The translations under genes were made by a program, and so were the position numbers. From contig JAEZEM010000074.1 of assembly GCA_023417745.1 (NCBI GenBank), positions 1 through 9,220 of the forward strand: a stretch of 9,220 bases of DNA. Reading direction: 5' to 3'. This DNA is from Pseudomonadota bacterium (GTDB lineage Bacteria; Desulfobacterota; Desulfovibrionia; Desulfovibrionales; Desulfovibrionaceae). Under the pieces are notes generated by a model that ran no database searches, was not told the DNA's origin, and saw only the letters and a list, made by a program, of their open reading frames with translations. This document shows, piece by piece, positions 4,994 to 9,220 of this stretch; position 1 is the first letter of the stretch, and each line of letters starts with the position of its first letter.

Positions 4994-7144
4994 ATGGGAC
5001 TTGATCGCAGAGCTTTCCTCGGTCTTGTGGCGGGTGGAACCGTGGGCGCCATGTTCACCCCTATTCCGTGGAAATTGATTGACGACGCTTCTATCTGGAC
5101 CCAGAACTGGCCGTGGATCCCCCGGGTTCCCAAGGGCCAGATCGACTACGTGGCCACCACCAGCAAGCTGTGCCCGGCTGGCGAAGGCCTCAAGATCATG
5201 CGCGTGGCCGGCAATCCGGTTCTGGCCGGCGGCAATGCTTCGCATCCGTTGTCCTGCGGCGGCGTTTCCGCCCTGGCCCGGTCCGAAGTCTACATGCTCT
5301 ACAGCCCGGCCCGGATCAAATCGCCCATGAAGCGCAACGGCAAGACCTTTGCCCCCATCACCTGGGAGCAGGCCCTTGTCGAAATGGCCGAGAAACTCGG
5401 CGCGGCCAAAGGCGCGGTGGCCTCCATCTCCGGCGACAACACCGGCACCATCAATGAAGTCCTGACCGCCCTGACGGCCAAGCTCGGCAGCGCCGGCAGC
5501 TTCATGATGCCCTCCGAAGCCACCGCCGCCGCCAAGGCCATGAAGCTCATGGGAGCCCAGGGCCAGGCCGGCTACGACTTCGAAAACGCCGACATGGTCC
5601 TGGTCCTTGGCGCGGACATCTTCGAGACCTGGGGAACGTCCTCCCGCAACCGCAAGGCCTTCGGGGCCAGCCGCCCGGCCGGGGCCAAGCCCGCCAACAA
5701 CTACGTTTATGTCGGCCCCACCCGCAGCAACACCGCCGCGGTGTGCGACCAGTGGGTTCCGGCCGCCGCCGCCGATCTCGGCGTGGTTGCGCTGGGCATC
5801 GCCTGGCACCTGCTCAAGGCCGGCGCGACCAGCAACGCTCCGGGATTCGACACCTTCAAGGCCGTGGTCAACGGCGGCTTCGGTCCCGAAGACGTCAAGC
5901 GGGCCACCGGCGTTGCTCCCGAGACCCTGGCCGCCATCGCCAAGGCCCTGGCTTCGGCCAAGGCCCCCCTGGTGGTCACCGGCTCGCCCTTCGGACAGGG
6001 CCTGGGCGCGGCTCCGGTCATCGCCGGCATGTCGCTCAACATGCTCCTGGGCCGCATCAACAAGCCCGGCGGCGTCTCCATGCTGCCGGAACTGCCCTCG
6101 GTCGTCCCGGGCGCGCTCACCCGCGCGGCCATGCTCGACGGCGATCTGCCGGCCTACCTCAAGGGCGTGGAATCGGGCAAAACCCCGGCTCCCAAAGCCC
6201 TGCTCATCTATGACGCCAACCCGGCCTATGGCCTGCCCGAAGCGGCGACCATGGCCAAGGCCCTGGAAAAGATTCCGTTCAAGGTGAGCTTCTCCTCCTT
6301 CATGGACGAGACCGCTGCCCTGTGCGATCTGGTGCTGCCCAACTCGCTGCCCCTTGCGCGCTACGACGACGTGGCCACGCCCTACGGCTCCGGCTTTTGC
6401 GTCTACAGCCTGGTGCGGCCCATCCAGAAGCCCCTCTGCGACACCAAGACCACCGGCGACGTGCTGCTCGGCTTGGCCCGCAAGCTCTCCATCGACCTGA
6501 AGTTTGACAACTTCCAGCAGGTCATCAAGGAGAAGGTCGCGAGCTTGGCCAAAGTCAGCGGCGGTTTCGTGGCCAAGGACGTCATGCCCTGGCAGGTCGC
6601 GGCCGGAAAGCCCGCGCCCGCCCTGGTCGGCGGCGACCTCTGGAAGGCCCTGGAAGCCGGGTACGCCTGGACCATGGTCGGCCAGGCGGCCCAGTCCGCC
6701 ATGGGCTTTGCCGCCGAGATGCTGGCCAAGGCCGTCAAGGCCGGCAAGCCGGCCACGGCCACGGTGTTGGCTCCCTACGCCCAGCTGCGTACCGGCACTC
6801 CGGTCACCGGCATGCCGTGTCAGGATCTGACCATGGTGCCGGACACTGAACTCAAAGGCGACACCACCTTCATCCGCGTCAACAGCGAGACGGCCAAGGC
6901 CCTGGGCCTCAGCAAGGGTCAGATGGTCAAACTGTCCGGCGCCGGCGTCGACTGCCAGGCCAAGGTCCACATCTTCGAAAGCGTCATGCCCGGCATGGTC
7001 GCCGCCCCCCTGGGCTTCGGCCATACCGCCTTCGACTACTACAGCCAGGGCAAGGGAGCCAACTACCTCTCGCTTGCCGCCGTGGTCGAGGAAGCAGGTT
7101 CGGGCCTGTCCATGTGGATCGCCCCTGAAGTCAAAATCGCCTAA
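4994..7144 (+). CDS. qrcB: Qrc menaquinone reductase, molybdopterin-oxidoreductase-like subunit QrcB
   Basis: A 716-residue large periplasmic subunit related to molybdopterin oxidoreductases (DMSO reductase family). In Qrc this subunit is known to lack molybdenum and is structural. A twin-arginine leader (DRRAFLGLVAGGTVGAM, residues 4-20) predicts Tat export; no AxA cleavage site or lipobox is obvious. The usual CxxCxxxC...C motif for a 4Fe-4S cluster is degraded: only C60 and C88 remain, with S58/T57 and E64 near the other expected places. This fits loss of the cluster. Fold landmarks remain: YSPARIKSPMKRNG (103-116), ITWEQAL (122-128), ADMVLVLGADIFETWG in the middle, NKPGG, a domain ending LVLPNSLPLARYD, and a C-terminal molybdopterin dinucleotide-binding-like beta-barrel (from about residue 620) with VNSETAKALGLSKGQMVKL. 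The GGGGGGAG ribosome site is 2-3 bases before the ATG. The gene is second in the operon, between qrcA and qrcC. Confidence 0.93.
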   Translation: MGLDRRAFLGLVAGGTVGAMFTPIPWKLIDDASIWTQNWPWIPRVPKGQIDYVATTSKLCPAGEGLKIMRVAGNPVLAGGNASHPLSCGGVSALARSEVYMLYSPARIKSPMKRNGKTFAPITWEQALVEMAEKLGAAKGAVASISGDNTGTINEVLTALTAKLGSAGSFMMPSEATAAAKAMKLMGAQGQAGYDFENADMVLVLGADIFETWGTSSRNRKAFGASRPAGAKPANNYVYVGPTRSNTAAVCDQWVPAAAADLGVVALGIAWHLLKAGATSNAPGFDTFKAVVNGGFGPEDVKRATGVAPETLAAIAKALASAKAPLVVTGSPFGQGLGAAPVIAGMSLNMLLGRINKPGGVSMLPELPSVVPGALTRAAMLDGDLPAYLKGVESGKTPAPKALLIYDANPAYGLPEAATMAKALEKIPFKVSFSSFMDETAALCDLVLPNSLPLARYDDVATPYGSGFCVYSLVRPIQKPLCDTKTTGDVLLGLARKLSIDLKFDNFQQVIKEKVASLAKVSGGFVAKDVMPWQVAAGKPAPALVGGDLWKALEAGYAWTMVGQAAQSAMGFAAEMLAKAVKAGKPATATVLAPYAQLRTGTPVTGMPCQDLTMVPDTELKGDTTFIRVNSETAKALGLSKGQMVKLSGAGVDCQAKVHIFESVMPGMVAAPLGFGHTAFDYYSQGKGANYLSLAAVVEEAGSGLSMWIAPEVKIA

Positions 7145-7165
7145 CGAAGGGAAAGGGAAGCCGTC

Positions 7166-7924
7166 ATGTCCGGACATAAAAAGGAATTCCCGATCACCTG
7201 GGGCATGGTGATCGATATTGACAAATGCACCGGCTGCGGAGCCTGCATGGCCTCCTGCCAGACCGAAAACAACGTTGAACCCCAGCGCGAAGCCTCCAAC
7301 AAGCTGCGCGCCACGTCGTGGATGCTCGTCTACGAGCTCACCAACGACAAAGCCTTCCCGAATCACGACATTGCCTATCTGCCCCGGCCCTGCCAGCAGT
7401 GCGGCAATCCGCCCTGCGTGTCCGTGTGCCCGGTCGTGGCCACGGACAAGAACGAGAACGGCGGCATCGTGAGCCAGGTCTACCCCCGTTGCATCGGATG
7501 CCGGTACTGCGTGGCCGCCTGCCCCTACCACGTCCGTTACTTCGGCTGGTACGACCCCATTTGGCCGGAAGGCATGGACAAGACCCTGTCTCCCATGACC
7601 TCGGTGCGCCCCCGCGGCGTGGTCGAGAAATGCACCTTCTGCCATCATCGCTGGACCCAGGCCAAGGACGCCGCCCGCGTCGCCGGCAAGGATCCCGACA
7701 ACCTCGATGACGGGGCCTACGTCACCTCTTGCGTCCAGAATTGCCCTTCCGGGGCCCTCGCTTTCGGGGACATCAAAAACCCCAAGCACAAGGTGCACGA
7801 GCTGGTCAAAAGCCCCTACGCCTTCCGCCTGTTGGAGCGCCTGGGCACCGAAACCCAGGTCTACTACATCAGCCGGCGGGAATGGGTCCGCAAGCTCGGC
7901 GACAACTACCTTAAAAGCGAGTAA
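7166..7924 (+). CDS. qrcC: Qrc menaquinone reductase, iron-sulfur subunit QrcC
   Basis: A 252-residue ferredoxin-like electron-transfer subunit of the PsrB/NrfC/DmsB type. It should wire electrons from the hemes of QrcA to the quinone site of QrcD. It has 16 cysteines in four groups, enough for four cubane clusters: C21, C24, C27, C31; C76, C79, C84, C88; C109, C112, C115, C119; and C156, C159, C189, C193. As usual for the family, each cluster should take three ligands from one group and the fourth from another. There is no signal peptide: the protein starts MSGHKKEFPITWGMVIDIDK and enters the first cluster motif directly. It is therefore probably exported folded with QrcB through the Tat leader of that subunit. 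The gap to qrcB is 21 bases, with a purine-rich AAGGGAAAGGGAAG stretch as ribosome site; qrcD begins 14 bases after the stop. Confidence 0.95.
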   Translation: MSGHKKEFPITWGMVIDIDKCTGCGACMASCQTENNVEPQREASNKLRATSWMLVYELTNDKAFPNHDIAYLPRPCQQCGNPPCVSVCPVVATDKNENGGIVSQVYPRCIGCRYCVAACPYHVRYFGWYDPIWPEGMDKTLSPMTSVRPRGVVEKCTFCHHRWTQAKDAARVAGKDPDNLDDGAYVTSCVQNCPSGALAFGDIKNPKHKVHELVKSPYAFRLLERLGTETQVYYISRREWVRKLGDNYLKSE

Positions 7925-7938
7925 TCGGGGGGGATGCA

Positions 7939-9183
7939 ATGAGCATTATTGAAATCGAAAAAACGTGGTACCCCGAGGGCGTCGAGCGCTGTTCCCTTGG
8001 GAAGTTCATGAAATGGCTGAGCGTGTTGGGCGTCGTCGCCCTCTACGGCTTTTTTGCCATGCTCGTGTGCTTCGCCTACGGCCTTGGCGTCACCGGCCTT
8101 GACAACTACTTCGGTTTCGGCCTGTGGATCACCTTCGACCTGGCCGTCATCGCCCTGGGCGCCGGAGCCTTTTTTACCGGGCTTCTGCGCTACATCATCC
8201 GTATCGACGAACTCAAAAACATCATCAACCTGACCGTCATCAAGGGCTTCATCTGCTACTCCGGGGCCATGCTCATCCTGTCCCTGGACGTCGGTCAGCC
8301 CATCCGGTCGTGGTTCGGCTACTGGCACCCCAACGTCCACTCGATGCTGACGGAAGTCATCTTCTGCATCACCTGCTACCTGATGGTGCTCATCATCGAG
8401 TACGTTCCGCTCATCCTGGAGCAGAAGCAGATCAACAAGATCCCGTTCCTGCACAACCTGGCCCATCAGATGCACGTGGTCATGCCGCTTTTCGCCGGCA
8501 TCGGCGCGTTCCTCTCGACCTTCCACCAGGGGTCGCTGGGCGGCATGTACGGCGTCATGTTCGCCCGCCCGTACGCTTTCCGCGACGGGTTTTTCATCTG
8601 GCCCTGGACGTTTTTCCTGTTCGTCCTGTCGGCCATCGCCTCCGGCCCGTGCATGACGGTGCTGATCTGCGGCTTCATGGAGAAGGTCACCGGCCGCAAG
8701 CTCACCACCTACCGGGTCAAGTCGCTCATGTGCAAGATCGGCGGCACCATGCTGCTGATCTACACGGTGTTTAAGTACCTGGACACCTGGGCCTGGATCA
8801 ACGACATCCTGCCCCGGGCCGGCCTGACCTTCGACCAGATGTTCTACGGCATGGTCTACGGCAAGTGGCTGTTCTTCTCCGAACTGGTGCTGTGCCTGAT
8901 CGTCCCGGTCATCTGCCTGCTCACGCCCCTGCGCAAGAAGCCGTTCTTCATGTACACGGGCGCTGTCCTGGCCTGCGCCGGCGTGGTCATCAACCGCTAC
9001 GTCTTCACTGTCCAGGCCTTGGCCCAGCCGGTGCTGCCGTTCACCAAGTGGGAGATCTACACCCCCAACTGGGCGGAATGGGCCACCTCGCTCATGGTCA
9101 TCGCCTACGGCTTCATCATCATGAGCCTGTCCTACCGCTATCTGCCGATCTTCCCCCAGGAAGTCGGGCTCAACAAGAAGTAG
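7939..9183 (+). CDS. qrcD: Qrc menaquinone reductase, NrfD/PsrC-type membrane subunit QrcD
   Basis: A 414-residue integral membrane protein of the NrfD/PsrC family, which binds and reduces menaquinone on the periplasmic side and makes Qrc electrogenic. About ten hydrophobic segments are visible, near residues 24-48, 62-84, 98-118, 136-158, 177-197, 216-246, 264-282, 308-329, 336-356 and 380-401; the full-length NrfD-type core is thus present. The family motif FHQGSLGGMYG lies at 195-205. Acidic residues inside or at the ends of helices, such as D67, D117 and E139, are candidates for proton handling, but this is inference. GGGGGGGA ends 4 bases before ATG 7939; an ATG at 7934 is out of frame. 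This is the last gene of the operon; only 37 bases follow, so whether further genes belong to the unit cannot be seen. Confidence 0.95.
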   Translation: MSIIEIEKTWYPEGVERCSLGKFMKWLSVLGVVALYGFFAMLVCFAYGLGVTGLDNYFGFGLWITFDLAVIALGAGAFFTGLLRYIIRIDELKNIINLTVIKGFICYSGAMLILSLDVGQPIRSWFGYWHPNVHSMLTEVIFCITCYLMVLIIEYVPLILEQKQINKIPFLHNLAHQMHVVMPLFAGIGAFLSTFHQGSLGGMYGVMFARPYAFRDGFFIWPWTFFLFVLSAIASGPCMTVLICGFMEKVTGRKLTTYRVKSLMCKIGGTMLLIYTVFKYLDTWAWINDILPRAGLTFDQMFYGMVYGKWLFFSELVLCLIVPVICLLTPLRKKPFFMYTGAVLACAGVVINRYVFTVQALAQPVLPFTKWEIYTPNWAEWATSLMVIAYGFIIMSLSYRYLPIFPQEVGLNKK

Positions 9184-9188
9184 GACCG

Positions 9189-9204
9189 CGTTTCCCCCGA
9201 AACG
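9189..9204. repeat. Small inverted repeat just after qrcD
   Basis: CGTTTC (9189-9194) and GAAACG (9199-9204) form a perfect 6-bp stem with a CCCC loop, 5 bases after the qrcD stop. No T run follows within the window, so it is not called an intrinsic terminator. It could be an mRNA 3' end or stability hairpin. Confidence 0.3.
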
Positions 9205-9220
9205 ACCAAGCCCGGCCGCG

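Noticed and set aside
4733..7939. A 1068-codon open frame on the minus strand across qrcA-qrcC
   Set aside because: It mirrors three well-recognised genes on the + strand. Long antisense frames are expected where third codon positions are mostly G or C. The translation is low-complexity (G, H, A, V rich) and shows no domain.

Overview
The window is about 9.2 kb of GC-rich DNA with seven genes, all on the + strand and closely packed. It most likely comes from a sulfate-reducing deltaproteobacterium of the Desulfovibrio / Solidesulfovibrio type. The main reason is the last four genes, which form a complete qrcABCD operon. This encodes the Qrc menaquinone reductase, which passes electrons from periplasmic type I cytochrome c3 to menaquinone during sulfate respiration.

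Positions 1-1966 hold the C-terminal end of a RACo/RamA-like ASKHA protein (DUF4445 type). It overlaps the start of an Rsm22-family methyltransferase-like protein by 11 bases. The Rsm22 protein has the family's cysteine set and an unusual basic, low-complexity C-terminal tail of about 97 residues.

Positions 2068-4176 hold two nucleotide-sugar genes. rfbC encodes dTDP-4-dehydrorhamnose 3,5-epimerase, and manC encodes a bifunctional GDP-mannose pyrophosphorylase / phosphomannose isomerase. They supply precursors for surface polysaccharide and have no metabolic link to Qrc.

Positions 4177-4413 are a non-coding gap with a TTGACA-type promoter candidate and a leader of about 160 bases. The leader holds four inverted repeats, one of which looks like a small intrinsic terminator or attenuator.

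Positions 4414-9183 are qrcA (multiheme cytochrome c with a membrane anchor), qrcB (molybdopterin-oxidoreductase-like subunit with a degraded cluster motif and a twin-arginine leader), qrcC (16-cysteine ferredoxin-like subunit without its own signal) and qrcD (NrfD/PsrC-type integral membrane subunit). Gaps between them are 10-21 bases and each gene has a purine-rich ribosome binding site, so they are very probably co-transcribed.

I see no mobile element, CRISPR array, tRNA or rRNA. Qrc is an already described complex, so the observations worth following up are details: the heme count in QrcA, the structured qrcA leader, and the Rsm22 tail.
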